DNA of 64,000 bases from Arthrobacter sp. EM1. GTDB taxonomy: Bacteria; Actinomycetota; Actinomycetes; Actinomycetales; Micrococcaceae. Below the pieces are notes generated by a model. The model was not told where the DNA came from and searched no databases. It worked only from the letters and a program-made list of their open reading frames with translations. The stretch is taken from contig NZ_CP124836.1 of the NCBI RefSeq assembly GCF_029964055.1, forward strand, positions 1,364,001 through 1,428,000, given 5' to 3'. Positions 7,787 through 16,894 of the stretch are shown piece by piece. How positions within the stretch are numbered: position 1 is the stretch's first letter; the number at the start of each line of letters is the position of its first letter. Position numbers and translations under genes: made by a program.

Positions 7787-9451
7787 TCAGAAACTGCCGC
7801 CGCTCCCGGCGTCTCCATCCCGGCCGTCGCCGTTACCGGAATCGCCGCCGCGTCCGCCGCCCAGGATCGAGCCGATCAGAATCCCGCCCAGAACGGCCCC
7901 GCCGAGACCGCCTCCGCACCCGCGGCCACCGAACATGCCGCCGCCGTAACCGCGGTTGTCCAGGCCGCCGAAACCCTGCACATCCGACCGGGCGAGCTCT
8001 GCCGCGCGGGACGCCAGGGCGCCGGCCTGCTGCGCGTAGTTCAGGGCCGTTTCAGGATCCGTCTGCTGGATGGAGAGCGCGGTGTCCAGATTGCGTCGCG
8101 CCTCAGCCAAGCGCGTCCTGGCCTCGGGCCCGACGCCGGCGCGGCGGGCGGCAATATAGTCCGAGGCAGCCGAGGTCCGGGCCTGTGCATTCATGACGGC
8201 CTGCTGGAGGGCCTGCCCGGCGCGCCGCGCCTGGACCTTTTGGTTCCTGATCCCGGAGAGGGCCCGATCCAGGCCTTCGCGCGCCGCTTCCATGCGCTGC
8301 AGCGCGGCGATCGGGTCGATCCTTCCTGACTGTAGTTGCTGTTGCGCCTGGTTCAGGACCGCCTCGACGCCTGCGACGGGACCGGCGAGGTCGGTGTGCT
8401 GCCCGGCCGCCATGGTGGCCTTGGCCTGGGCAAGGTCCTGGGCGGCGTCGTCCACCGCGCGGTCGAAATTGGTCCGGGCTGCGTCAAGGTCGCGCGAGAG
8501 CTTGCCGATGGCGTCAACCAGCACGTTGGTCTGGTGCAGGCTTTCTTCGGCCGCGCGGATAGCGACGGCCGTGGCGCCCGGGTCGGGCTCCGTGAGCTTC
8601 TGCTGTGCCGTCGTTGCGGCGGTGTCAAGAAATTTCAGGCGCTCCCGGGCCTGGGCGATGTTGTCTGAGACCGGGGCCACCGCCGCATCGGAGTACCGTA
8701 CGCGCATCCCGGTCATGGCCTGCTCCGCATTCGCTACCTTGGCCGCTGCCTCGGCGCGTCCGGCCCGGAGCAGTTCGAGGGCCCGTGGTGCGTTCTTTTC
8801 GAGTTCACGCAGGGAATCGAAGGAGACTTTCTGTTCGGCCAGGGCCTGGTTGGCCGACTCGCAGCGACTGATGATCTCGGTATACGATGCCCGCTGTTGC
8901 TCCTCGGTGGCCGGGATCGCGTCGTCCAGTTGCTGCTGGAGTTTGAAGGACTCGCTCAGATTTGCCTTGGCGTCGGTGAGGGCCTCCGCAAAGGGCCTAG
9001 CGGTGACGTCGCCGAACTGGGCCTGCGCGAATCCGGCTTCCTGCTCGCCGGAGCGCACGGCGTCGTCGGCTGCTATCAGCAGCGATGCGGCCCGTTGCTT
9101 GAGCTCCGGAAAGCTCAACGCCGCCGGCTGATCGCTCCGCCCGTCCTCGCGTGGATTTACCCCCGGTTCTCCCGGTGGTGTCCCCGGGCCGGTCAGCAGC
9201 GCCAACCTCTCCCGGTATTCCTGCGTGCCCAGCTCGCCGCCGGCGTATCGCCGATCGAGGATCCGACGTGCGTTGCTCCTGCCCGCCGCGGCGCTATGGT
9301 TCTGCCCCGGTGCTGATCCCGTTCCTCTTCGGCGGGGGCCACCGGACAATACCCGGGCCGCGAGAGCCGCCACCACCAGGACGGCGACCGTGACCGGGAT
9401 CAACCAGAATAACCAGGACACGTCTATGCCGGACCCATACCCACCCATCAT
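7787..9451 (-). CDS. SHOCT-domain membrane protein fused to TPM-protein C-terminal tail
   Basis: A 554-residue protein. Residues 1-90 form a small SHOCT protein: Gly-rich start MMGGYGSGIDVSWLFWLIPV, one membrane helix (about 12-35), and ARRILDRRYAGGELGTQEYRERL. Residues about 110-480 are a long Ala/Gln-rich coiled coil, and the end is a Gly-rich tail (GGRGCGGGLGGAVLGGILIG). The coiled coil plus Gly-rich tail is the C-terminal part of actinobacterial TPM-domain proteins, but the TPM phosphatase-like domain and signal peptide are absent. It faces the small SHOCT gene at 9747 across 300 bp. The function is unknown, probably envelope-associated. Confidence 0.75.
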   Translation of the reverse strand: MMGGYGSGIDVSWLFWLIPVTVAVLVVAALAARVLSGGPRRRGTGSAPGQNHSAAAGRSNARRILDRRYAGGELGTQEYRERLALLTGPGTPPGEPGVNPREDGRSDQPAALSFPELKQRAASLLIAADDAVRSGEQEAGFAQAQFGDVTARPFAEALTDAKANLSESFKLQQQLDDAIPATEEQQRASYTEIISRCESANQALAEQKVSFDSLRELEKNAPRALELLRAGRAEAAAKVANAEQAMTGMRVRYSDAAVAPVSDNIAQARERLKFLDTAATTAQQKLTEPDPGATAVAIRAAEESLHQTNVLVDAIGKLSRDLDAARTNFDRAVDDAAQDLAQAKATMAAGQHTDLAGPVAGVEAVLNQAQQQLQSGRIDPIAALQRMEAAREGLDRALSGIRNQKVQARRAGQALQQAVMNAQARTSAASDYIAARRAGVGPEARTRLAEARRNLDTALSIQQTDPETALNYAQQAGALASRAAELARSDVQGFGGLDNRGYGGGMFGGRGCGGGLGGAVLGGILIGSILGGGRGGDSGNGDGRDGDAGSGGSF

Positions 9452-9509
9452 GGGGTGCCTCCTTCAACCGACCCTATTCCTCAGCCGTCTGGTTCCAGCC
9501 TACGCCGCC

Positions 9510-9527
9510 ATACCCCTGGGGGTGTAT
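9510..9527. promoter_or_regulatory. Degenerate ATACCCC/GGGGTAT-like palindrome
   Basis: ATACCCC, TG, then GGGG-TG-TAT: one arm matches the CstR/CsoR-type operator found repeatedly at 21-34 kb, while the other has a two-base insertion. It lies 60 bp upstream of the SHOCT/TPM gene. It may be a weak or dead operator. Confidence 0.3.
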
Positions 9528-9746
9528 CACGAACTCTGGCCCCGGGCGGCGCCCTGTTCGGATCCGAGTGGATAAATGACCGCTGCGCCCAAGGGCAGTT
9601 CTCCGACAATTCCTCAAATGCGGCCGTGCGGGCCTCTGAGGATAGTCAACGCGGGGGCTCTGTACCGTTGTCCCGCCGGATGGTACGTTTCGTAAGAGCC
9701 GGTTCGGCAGGGATTCCCGGCAGGGCCGTGAAAGGACGTACGGACC

Positions 9747-10010
9747 ATGATGGGTGGCGGGTTCGGCATGGGCTGGTGGTGGATCATAGGTCTGCTGCTG
9801 GCCATCGGCCTCATCTGGGTCATGATCCGCGGCGTCCGCGCCGCCGGCGAGAATAGCGGGCAGAACGGTCGCGATCCTCGAGACACGGACATTGGGGCCG
9901 CCGAGACCCCCGAGAGTGCCAGCGGGATCCTCGCAGATCGATACTCACGCGGTGAACTGAGCGCACAGGAGTACCAGGAACGTCTCCGAATCCTCCGCGA
10001 GGGCCCGTAG
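9747..10010 (+). CDS. Small SHOCT-domain membrane protein
   Basis: An 87-residue protein that starts MMGGGFGMGWWWIIGLLLAI (one membrane helix) and ends with the SHOCT motif ILADRYSRGELSAQEYQERL. A GTGAAAGGACG ribosome-binding region precedes the ATG. It is a close relative of the N-terminal 90 residues of the divergent 554-residue gene, pointing to duplication. SHOCT domains are thought to mediate oligomerisation; a specific role cannot be given. Confidence 0.85.
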   Translation: MMGGGFGMGWWWIIGLLLAIGLIWVMIRGVRAAGENSGQNGRDPRDTDIGAAETPESASGILADRYSRGELSAQEYQERLRILREGP

Positions 10011-10524
10011 CGACGCCGGATACCCCTTCGGCGGCTACTCCGGCCCCTCGCGGAGGATTCTTCACCGACGGCCGGGCCGCTGTGCCCAATCCCGAAAACC
10101 TGAACCCGTTGTGGCCGTGAAACCCCGCCGGACGGCGCCGATAAGTAACTGTCCCCGCGGTCCGGCCCATTTGTATCCGACGCAGGCCGCCGTCAACTAA
10201 CGGCCAGTTCTGAGACGGGTTGTGCGACAGACGCCGCCTCAATGTGCTCTGGGCCATGCTCCGTGACGGAGCCACCTACGCTCCGGTGTCGGTGACTGCA
10301 GTACGGCTGGCTGCCTGACGAAGGGATTCCGAATTCGAACATCGTCAACTCGCTGATATGGGGAAACTCTCCGCCGTGGCTGAAGAAGGAGTCGCAGCCC
10401 TGCCGCACAGCCGTTGCGAGATGCAGGGCATCAGTAGAGCACGTGCGGGTTCCGCCCCTGGAATGTCATTCAACGTTCCGGGACCGTTCGTTCGATGGTG
10501 CTGCCCGTGGAACGCGAGAAGGGT
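10011..10524. other. Non-coding interval, nothing recognised
   Basis: About 510 bp between the small SHOCT gene and the next minus-strand gene. Open frames here are short and without recognisable protein features, and no RNA gene or clear operator was found. Confidence 0.4.
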
Positions 10525-10968
10525 TTAACGAAAAATGAACCGCAACAGGATGATAGACATTCCGGCGACAAAGAGCACGCCACGGAACCACGCGCCCACG
10601 GTTTCTGCGGCCCTGACCTGGGCCGGTTCTGCAGGCATTTGAATGCCATAGACAGCCGCCGCCACCCAAAGCTGGTAGCGGACTACCTCCCGGCGGAAGA
10701 TGAACCAAATCCTCGCCAGCAGCAGCATCCCAAGCCCAAGCTCCACACTGGTTCCTGTCCCGGTGGAAACGATGCCGGCCCCGGGTACCAAAACGATGTA
10801 TAAACCAACGGAAGCCAGGAGTGCGCACGTTGCCAGACTCAGCTGCCTGCGTTGTCGGCCCCGATCGTCGTGGTTCCGCCGCAGGGAGGGGCGGTTGGCT
10901 ATTAATCCGGCCGCCATAGCCAGCGCCACAAGGGATCCACCGGAGAGTACCAACAGGGGCTCGCGCAT
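10525..10968 (-). CDS. Hypothetical multi-pass membrane protein
   Basis: A 147-residue product with four probable membrane helices (about 4-23, 44-65, 74-90 and 125-145) and a basic loop (NRPSLRRNHDDRGRQRRQ) after the first. ATG at 10966-10968. No known family is recognised, and both neighbours lie on separate units. Confidence 0.6.
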   Translation of the reverse strand: MREPLLVLSGGSLVALAMAAGLIANRPSLRRNHDDRGRQRRQLSLATCALLASVGLYIVLVPGAGIVSTGTGTSVELGLGMLLLARIWFIFRREVVRYQLWVAAAVYGIQMPAEPAQVRAAETVGAWFRGVLFVAGMSIILLRFIFR

Positions 10969-11287
10969 GGGAAACCTTTTCGAAGAATCAATGAGGCCAG
11001 CCTACAAGCGGGCGCCTCCTTCGAACACAGGATCGGTTCCGCAGTGACTGCATTGGGGCGCCGGAGCATCCGGGGCCAGGAACGCTCTGCCGGTCCTCAT
11101 ATTTCCGCAGGTGGCCAGCACCAGCCGCAAAAGTGGGCCGTGGATGACCCGGGAGTCTTCCCGTTCTCCAGCCCGGCCAACACCGATTTGTTGGGTGGGT
11201 CGCCCGCGGAACGGGTCGGCCAGCGCTGCGGCCCCGCTCATCGAAGCCGGTGACCTCGTTCGGGCCAATGGGTGGAATGGGGGCGAG
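10969..11287. other. Intergenic stretch with a possible gene remnant
   Basis: On the minus strand there is a short reading MRTGRAFLAPDAPAP followed by CSHCGTDPVFEGG, which resembles the end of a zinc-binding protein. It has no supporting start or length. Nothing else is identified here. Confidence 0.25.
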
Positions 11288-11731
11288 CTAATGAAAAGGC
11301 AGCTTCGTGCCCTGTTTGAACGGTACGACACCTTGGGCCGGCGTCATGGTGAACCATTCGCTGTTCTGTTTGGTGGCGAAGATGAGTACTCTCTGGTTCG
11401 TGTCGAGCGGGTCGCCGTCCGGGTACGATGTGCCGCAGGTCTGGGGCATGGAGGCTACGCGAAGGGATTCCTGCCCCGGGTCACCTTTGAGGACCGTCTC
11501 AATTTCCACCTGATGCGACCGGGCTTTATAGCCATAGATTCTGGTATCGCCATTCTGTGCCTGGGGCTTTCCGACCACGACCAAGGTGGCGTTGTCGAAT
11601 TGGTCCTGAGGGGTTGCAAATCGGACCCAGTCCACGCAGGTATCGCCGCCGCTACCTGGTACTGGGCTGCAGCCGATTCCAAAAACAGACACGGCAACCG
11701 CTGCCGGTATCATTCTCGCAAGTCTGCCCAT
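11288..11731 (-). CDS. Putative lipoprotein
   Basis: A 147-residue protein with signal peptide and lipobox (AAVAVSVFGIGC, lipidated Cys about residue 21). The mature part contains two further Cys (CVDW and PQTCGTSY) and ends in FATKQNSEWFTMTPAQGVVP. The topology indicates an exported, membrane-anchored protein. No family is recognised. Confidence 0.65.
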   Translation of the reverse strand: MGRLARMIPAAVAVSVFGIGCSPVPGSGGDTCVDWVRFATPQDQFDNATLVVVGKPQAQNGDTRIYGYKARSHQVEIETVLKGDPGQESLRVASMPQTCGTSYPDGDPLDTNQRVLIFATKQNSEWFTMTPAQGVVPFKQGTKLPFH

Positions 11732-11880
11732 GCCCTGAGGTTAGCCGCAGCGGGGGATCAGGGCTATGCCGTCACACCGTAGGGAATTCAAAGGATGATG
11801 CCAGCGTCGCAACCCTGGTCCGGTCCGCGTGCGGCGGGCGTTCCCGCGCGGCAGTGAATATGGCCGTTAGACTCGTCGTC

Positions 11881-13206
11881 ATGGCTGATGATTCCAAGAA
11901 GTTGTCCCTGGCCGGTTCCGTCTCTCTAGGGACCGGTGTCATGGTGGGGGCTGGCATTTTTGCTTTGGTGGGCCAGGTGGCCGGACTCGCTGGAGGGTTG
12001 GTGCCGGCGGCGTTTCTCGCAGGGGCGGTCGTTGTCGCCTTCAGTTCCTATTCATATGTGAAGTACTCCGGGGCCCACCCCTCTTCCGGCGGGATCGCCA
12101 TGCTGCTTAAGAGTGCGTACGGTCCGGGTGTGGTTGCGGGGTCGTTCTCGCTGTTTATGTATGTCTCCATGGTGGTCGCGGAAAGTCTCCTGGCGCGGAC
12201 TTTCGGTACCTACATGCTTCGTCCGTTCGGCCTGCAGGGATCTCCGCTGCTGGTACCGGCTTTGGGCGTCGCGGCGATCGCGCTGGCCGCCGTGGTGAAT
12301 ATCTTCGGTAATACTTTGGTGGAGCGTTCCGCGACCGTTACGGCCGCGGCCAAGATCATCGGTATCGCAGCGCTGGCCATCGCCGGCCTCCTGGCCTCGG
12401 GGTGGTCCTCGCTGGGAACTGCGCTCACCGGCGGCTCGGGCGAACCGCCGGAGCAGGGCATCATCGGGTTCCTGGCAGGGACGACGCTGTGCATCCTTGC
12501 CTATAAGGGCTTCACCACCATCACCAATCAGGGCGGTGATATCAAGGAACCGAAGAAGAACATCGGCCGCTCCATCATCATCTCGTTGGCGTTGTGCACG
12601 GTCATTTACCTGCTGCTCACGGTGTCCGTGACCGCAAGCCTGAGTGTCCCGCAGATCATTGAGGCCAGGGACTATGCTCTGGCACGGGCTGCCGAGCCGC
12701 TCTTCGGCGCATGGGGCGTGGGCCTGACGATCGCCCTCGCCGTTGTGGCGACGCTATCGGGCCTCCTGGCCAGCATCTACTCGGTGTCCAGGCTCTACGC
12801 GATGCTCCAGGACATGAAGCAGGCGCCCGGGCTCCCCGAAAAGATTAAGCACCAGCCGCTGCTGATCACCGCCGGTCTGGCGATCCTGGCCACCGTCTTC
12901 TTCGACCTGACCCAGATAGCGTCCCTCGGGGCCCTGCTCTATATCAGCATGGACATCGCCGTCCACCTTGGCGTCATCCGGCATCTGCATCAAGACATCG
13001 GGGCCAGGAGGTGGGTACCCGCCGTCGCGATATTCCTTGATGTCATAGTTGTGACTGCTTTTATTATCGTCAAAGCCGGACAGGATCTACTCACGCTGGC
13101 CGTGGCCGCGGCCTTGTCCCTGACCATCTTTGTTGCGCAGTGGTGGGCCGTCCGACGACGCGATCAGAGTGCCGAGGCCCTGAAGGGCCAAAAGTCCCGC
13201 GGGTGA
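11881..13206 (+). CDS. APC-superfamily amino-acid permease
   Basis: A 441-residue transporter starting at ATG 11881 (MADDSKKLSLAGSVSLGTG). About 12 hydrophobic segments are present, with the conserved first-helix motif GTGVMVGAGIFALVGQVAG and YKGFTTITNQGGDIKEPKKN, the sixth-helix/loop signature of amino-acid antiporter-like APC members. The longer open frame upstream lacks protein-like features and is not used. The substrate is unknown. The gene is monocistronic, with an IS3 element right after it. Confidence 0.88.
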   Translation: MADDSKKLSLAGSVSLGTGVMVGAGIFALVGQVAGLAGGLVPAAFLAGAVVVAFSSYSYVKYSGAHPSSGGIAMLLKSAYGPGVVAGSFSLFMYVSMVVAESLLARTFGTYMLRPFGLQGSPLLVPALGVAAIALAAVVNIFGNTLVERSATVTAAAKIIGIAALAIAGLLASGWSSLGTALTGGSGEPPEQGIIGFLAGTTLCILAYKGFTTITNQGGDIKEPKKNIGRSIIISLALCTVIYLLLTVSVTASLSVPQIIEARDYALARAAEPLFGAWGVGLTIALAVVATLSGLLASIYSVSRLYAMLQDMKQAPGLPEKIKHQPLLITAGLAILATVFFDLTQIASLGALLYISMDIAVHLGVIRHLHQDIGARRWVPAVAIFLDVIVVTAFIIVKAGQDLLTLAVAAALSLTIFVAQWWAVRRRDQSAEALKGQKSRG

Positions 13207-13398
13207 GATCGACTCGACGGGCTGACGCTTGCCTTCCGTTTCTTAGAGCGGACGTGGGTCCGGCCCGGCCCCAGGACACGCGGGGGCCGGGCCGCACAAT
13301 CCGATCTGGTGCTTCAGCCCGGCCCGAAATGAACTGGTCCCCAAAAGTTGGACTCGTCAATGTACGGGTTCCACTTTAGCGACCAGAGATCGGCTCTT

Positions 13399-13438
13399 CG
13401 AAGAAGTCCCCGTCCCGTTTGGGACGGGGACTTCTTCG
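13399..13438. terminator. Strong hairpin terminator inside the IS
   Basis: A perfect 18-bp stem (CGAAGAAGTCCCCGTCCC and its complement) with a GTTT loop. It would shield the element and its passenger gene from read-through of the upstream permease gene. Confidence 0.75.
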
Positions 13439-13471
13439 CATACCGCCGTATCCGCGTTGAACAATGAGTCC

Positions 13472-13765
13472 ATGAGTGATCAGCCTTTCGAGTCCAAGTA
13501 CTCTTCCGACGATCCCCTGTGGGCGGCTCCTGATGCCGAATTAATTGCGATTGCCAGAGAAAACGGGGTCACACTTCAAGCCCTCCTCCTTGCCGCGCAA
13601 GACCATGCCCGCAAGCTAGATGAGGCTCTGCGAGCCATGGGTGGCTCAGGAATACCTCCACTGACGATCGCGGCTGAGGTCGGCTTGGGTGAAGCGCATG
13701 TTTCGGCTGTGCTCGCTGGCAGAGCTACCCTGGACTTCCTTATGGGGCTCTCAAAAGCCGACTAG
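13472..13765 (+). CDS. Passenger protein of the IS3 element (possible DNA-binding)
   Basis: 97 residues from ATG 13472 (MSDQPFESKYSSDDP); a TTG at 13457 is an alternative. The C-terminal half LTIAAEVGLGEAHVSAVLAG resembles a helix-turn-helix. It lies between the IS end and orfB, convergent with the transposase genes. It may be a regulator or a captured gene. It is unlike standard IS3 cargo, and no family is recognised. Confidence 0.45.
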   Translation: MSDQPFESKYSSDDPLWAAPDAELIAIARENGVTLQALLLAAQDHARKLDEALRAMGGSGIPPLTIAAEVGLGEAHVSAVLAGRATLDFLMGLSKAD

Positions 13766-13802
13766 CCAACGCGGCAGGGACCAAGAGTGCACGGCCATGG
13801 AC

Positions 13803-14654
13803 TTATGCCGCAAGCGTCTGAGCACGATACTCTACCGGGCTCAAACCGTTGAGCTTTGTGGAGATTCTTTCGGTGTTGTACCAGTGGATGTATTTGTGCA
13901 GCGCGGCTGTCAGTGCTTCGGTGTTGAGGAATTGGACGCGGTGGAAGAGCTCTTCTTTAAGATGTCCGAAGAAGTTCTCCATAACGGCGTTGTCGTAGCA
14001 GTTTGCTTTGCGGGACATCGACTGAATGGCGCCGGCGTTCTCCAGGAGTTTGCGCCAGGAGGTGTGCTGGTATTGGAATCCCTGGTCGGAGTGCACGAGG
14101 GGTTTCTGCCCCTTCTCCAGGGTGGTCAGGGCACCGCGCAAGGATGAGTTGGTCAGTTCCAAGTTAGGTGAGAGGCCAAGGGCGTAGGAGATGATCTGCC
14201 GGTCGAAGAGGTCCATGACCGGTGAGAGGTACAGTTTCCTGTCGCCGACGCTGAACTCGGTCACGTCGGTCACCCATTTCTGATTCGGCGCATCCGCTTC
14301 GAACTGGCGTTTCAACAGGTTCGGGGCAACAACGCCCTGCTCGCCCTGATAGGAGTTGTAGCGGTTTTTCCGCCGGACCTTGCAGACCAGCCGCAGTAAA
14401 CGCATCAGCTTCAGCACGGTCTTCTTCGCGACTGTCCAGCCTTGTTTGACCAGTTCGATATGGACACGGCGGTGCCCGTACCGGGCGTGGCTTTTCTCAA
14501 AGATGCCCGTAAGCGCTGCTTTTGAGCTCTGCTTGGGGGTCAGGAGCCAGCAGCCGAGCTTGGTGATAGAAGAACGTGGACCGGGGCAGGCCGGCAACGT
14601 CCAACAGAACTGCCAACCGGTGTTGGGTCTTGAGAGCGATGACAGCGCGGACTT
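13803..14654 (-). pseudogene. IS3-family transposase OrfB (internal frameshift)
   Basis: The main frame (13803-14520) carries the DDE domain: WVTDVTEF (first Asp), VHSDQGFQY (second Asp) and NAVMENFFGHLKEEL (Glu). It also has the HTH_21-like YGHRRVHIELVKQG and ends KLNGLSPVEYRAQTLA. The first ~45 residues (VIALKTQHRLAVLL, GLPRSTFFYHQARLL) are in a different frame. The switch is at an AAAA run (14520-14523), where an extra base breaks the gene. The transposase is therefore probably inactive unless slippage restores the frame. Confidence 0.75.
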
Positions 14655-15143
14655 TTAGCGCTGTTCCTCGTCCCTCAAGGCGTTTACTTTTCCCAGGAAG
14701 GCCACCTCTGCCCGCAACCGTTCGTTCTCGCGGCGAAGCCGCTGCAGCTCCGGCTCCGGCTCTGCCGGCGCCCCGAGAGATGAGAGTGGTCGTCCGCGTG
14801 TTTTCGGGCGCAAGCCGTCCTCGCCTTCATTGCGATATATCCGCGCCCACTTCTTGATCAGATCCGGGGAGGAGAGTTGGAGCTCCTTCGCCAGAGCGAC
14901 CTGGCTCTCCCCGGCTAGGAATCGACGGACCGTATCGAGTTTGAACTCAAACGTGAACTTCCGATGGGTCGATTTGGTCACCAGCGCCGTACCTCCGCGA
15001 ACTCTCCATAGGGCATGAATGCGGATGACAGCTTTTGAACCGACTCCTAATCTCGTCGCCGCTGCCTTCGCGCCCCAACCAATCTCGAACAACGCTACCG
15101 CGGCCTCGCGCTGTTCCTGAGATAACGAACTGCTTTCCTGCAT
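14655..15143 (-). CDS. IS3-family transposase OrfA
   Basis: 162 residues from ATG 15141-15143 (MQESSSLSQEQREAAVALFE). Two helix-turn-helix units are visible (WGAKAAATRLGVGSKAVIRI and LAKELQLSSPDLIKKWARI), then a leucine-zipper-like coil (LQRLRRENERLRAEVAFLGK). At the 3' end, CTAAAAG lets ribosomes slip -1 into orfB, as is usual for this family. Confidence 0.85.
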   Translation of the reverse strand: MQESSSLSQEQREAAVALFEIGWGAKAAATRLGVGSKAVIRIHALWRVRGGTALVTKSTHRKFTFEFKLDTVRRFLAGESQVALAKELQLSSPDLIKKWARIYRNEGEDGLRPKTRGRPLSSLGAPAEPEPELQRLRRENERLRAEVAFLGKVNALRDEEQR

Positions 15144-15255
15144 AGAACTGCTCCCCGAAAGTAGGGACCGATTTTTCAGTCCAACTTTTGGGGAGCAGTT
15201 CAAAAGGCGGTCGGCCTTATTTCCGCCGTCCCTGTCGTGCCTGGCCCGTTGAGCG

Positions 15256-16836
15256 TTACTTGATGTAGGAGAAGACACCCATCATGCCCCGTTCGGCGTG
15301 GTAGGCGTTGTGGCAGTGGGTGAGCCATTGGCCCGGGTTGTCGGCATCGAAAATCACCGTGACGGTTTGCTTGGGCCGGACGATGATGGTGTCTTTGCGT
15401 GCCCCGTCGGTTCCGACCTGGAAGGTGTGGCCGTGCAGGTGCATGGGGTGCCACATGTCGGTGTCGTTGATGAATTTCACTTCCACCCGTTCGCCGGCCT
15501 TGATCTCAAAAGCGTTCTCGAACGGCTTGTCCATGTTGAAGCGGTGGCCGTTGATACCCCAGTCGTACATCATCATGCCGCCGGTAAGGTGCAGTTCGTG
15601 GGTCCGGTCCGGCGCCTTGGGCTTCAGTGCAACTGCCGGGTCGGCCTTGAGCTGGCCGCCGTCCATGACGGTGCCGTCGAGCTTGTCGGGCAGAGCCTCG
15701 GTCTGGGGTGGCCTACCCGTGCCGGTGCTGATGAGGCCCAGCGACTGACCTGGTTTTCCCTCCGGGACTGCCATGACCGGGGTGAATCCTTCTCTGACGG
15801 TGAGCAGGGCGTCGACGCGTTCGCCCATGCCGAGCACGACGGCGTCGACGTCCTCCTGCCGGACGGGGAACCCGTCGGAGTGGGTGAGGGTGATTTTCTG
15901 TCCCGGCACCCCAAGACGGTAGGCGGTATCGCCGGCGGCGTTGATGATCCGCAGCCGGATGACGTCCCCGGCCTTGGCGGAGAGGACCTCCGCTTGCTGC
16001 GGTGGTTTGGAATTGAACAGGTGGTAGGGGTAGCTGACGTCGCCGGCATCGCCGCCGAGGAAGTCGCTGCGGGACCCCATCAGCATGTTCCCCGCGCCGG
16101 TCTCCCCTCCAGACGCGGTCGGTTCCGGCGAAGATCCCATGGAACCGTGATCCATGCCGGGCATCCCACCGCCGCCCATCCCGTCGCCTGACATGGACAT
16201 GCCGCCGGAGAGTTCTTTCAGGACCTCGTCCGGGGTCCCGGTGATGCCGTCCAGCCAGTCATCGAGCACGATCACCCAGTCCCGGTCGTAGACGAGTTTC
16301 TCGTCCGGGTCCTCGATGACCAGGGCGCCGTAGAGGGCGCGTTCGCGCTGCATCTCGACGTGGGAGTGGTACCAGTAGGTGCCGGGGTGGGGGAGCCGGA
16401 AATCGTAGGTGAATCCGGCGCCGGCGGCGACGGCCTCCTGTGTCACGCCCGGGACGCCGTCCTGGTCGTTCCGCAGCGACAGGCCGTGCCAGTGGATGCT
16501 CGTGGCGTCCTTGAGCTGGTTGGTCAGCGCAACCTGGAGCCGATCCCCTGCCTTGGCCCGGATGGTGGGTGCGCTGATTGCTTCGTTGTAGCCCCACGTG
16601 GTGAGGGCCTTTCCGGCAACCGCCGTCTGGAAGGATGCGGCGGCCAGTGTCTGGGTGACGGTTTTTCCAGTGAAAGCCCGGCGGGCTTCGTAGTCGGCGA
16701 CGACAGGATCGGTGGGCATCACCCGGCGCGGGGCGCCGGCGGGGGCCGGTGTGTCGGCGCATGCTGCGAGGGCAGCCGCGGCGGCGCCGGCGACGGACAG
16801 ACCGATAAACCTGCGTCGATTCAATTGCTGTTGCAT
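15256..16836 (-). CDS. Multicopper oxidase (copper resistance type)
   Basis: 526 residues from ATG 16834-16836. The start gives a twin-arginine signal, NRRRFIGLSVAGAAAAAL, with a lipobox-like AACA. The four copper-binding motifs are present in order: SIHWHGLSL, YWYHSHVEMQ, HPMHLHGHTFQV and HCHNAYHAERGMM. A Met/Gly/His-rich insertion (about residues 215-240, GMSMSGDGMGGGGMPGMDHG) resembles the CueO Met-rich segment. It probably oxidises Cu(I) outside the membrane after Tat export. It is the last gene of the copper block. Confidence 0.92.
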   Translation of the reverse strand: MQQQLNRRRFIGLSVAGAAAAALAACADTPAPAGAPRRVMPTDPVVADYEARRAFTGKTVTQTLAAASFQTAVAGKALTTWGYNEAISAPTIRAKAGDRLQVALTNQLKDATSIHWHGLSLRNDQDGVPGVTQEAVAAGAGFTYDFRLPHPGTYWYHSHVEMQRERALYGALVIEDPDEKLVYDRDWVIVLDDWLDGITGTPDEVLKELSGGMSMSGDGMGGGGMPGMDHGSMGSSPEPTASGGETGAGNMLMGSRSDFLGGDAGDVSYPYHLFNSKPPQQAEVLSAKAGDVIRLRIINAAGDTAYRLGVPGQKITLTHSDGFPVRQEDVDAVVLGMGERVDALLTVREGFTPVMAVPEGKPGQSLGLISTGTGRPPQTEALPDKLDGTVMDGGQLKADPAVALKPKAPDRTHELHLTGGMMMYDWGINGHRFNMDKPFENAFEIKAGERVEVKFINDTDMWHPMHLHGHTFQVGTDGARKDTIIVRPKQTVTVIFDADNPGQWLTHCHNAYHAERGMMGVFSYIK

Positions 16837-16894
16837 GGGAATTCCTTTGTTCACTTCGGTGAGGCAGGGGACGGGTGTGCCGAAGGTCATCGGC

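Larger units (their letters stand above)
13330..15202 (-). mobile_element. IS3-family (IS150-like) insertion sequence with passenger ORF
   Basis: Imperfect 25-bp terminal inverted repeats (24/25 identical, beginning TGAACTG and ending AAGTTGGACT when read inward) lie at 13330-13354 and 15178-15202. They are flanked by the direct repeat AAA. Inside are orfA and orfB on the minus strand, plus about 470 bp beyond orfB that carries a terminator and a small plus-strand gene. At 1873 bp it is longer than the usual 1.2-1.6 kb of the family. A second IR-like sequence sits at 15147-15167. Confidence 0.88.

Noticed and set aside
8193..9131. 312-residue Ala/Ser-rich open frame opposite the SHOCT/TPM gene
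   Set aside because: Mirror of the Ala/Gln-rich coiled coil; no independent start signal.
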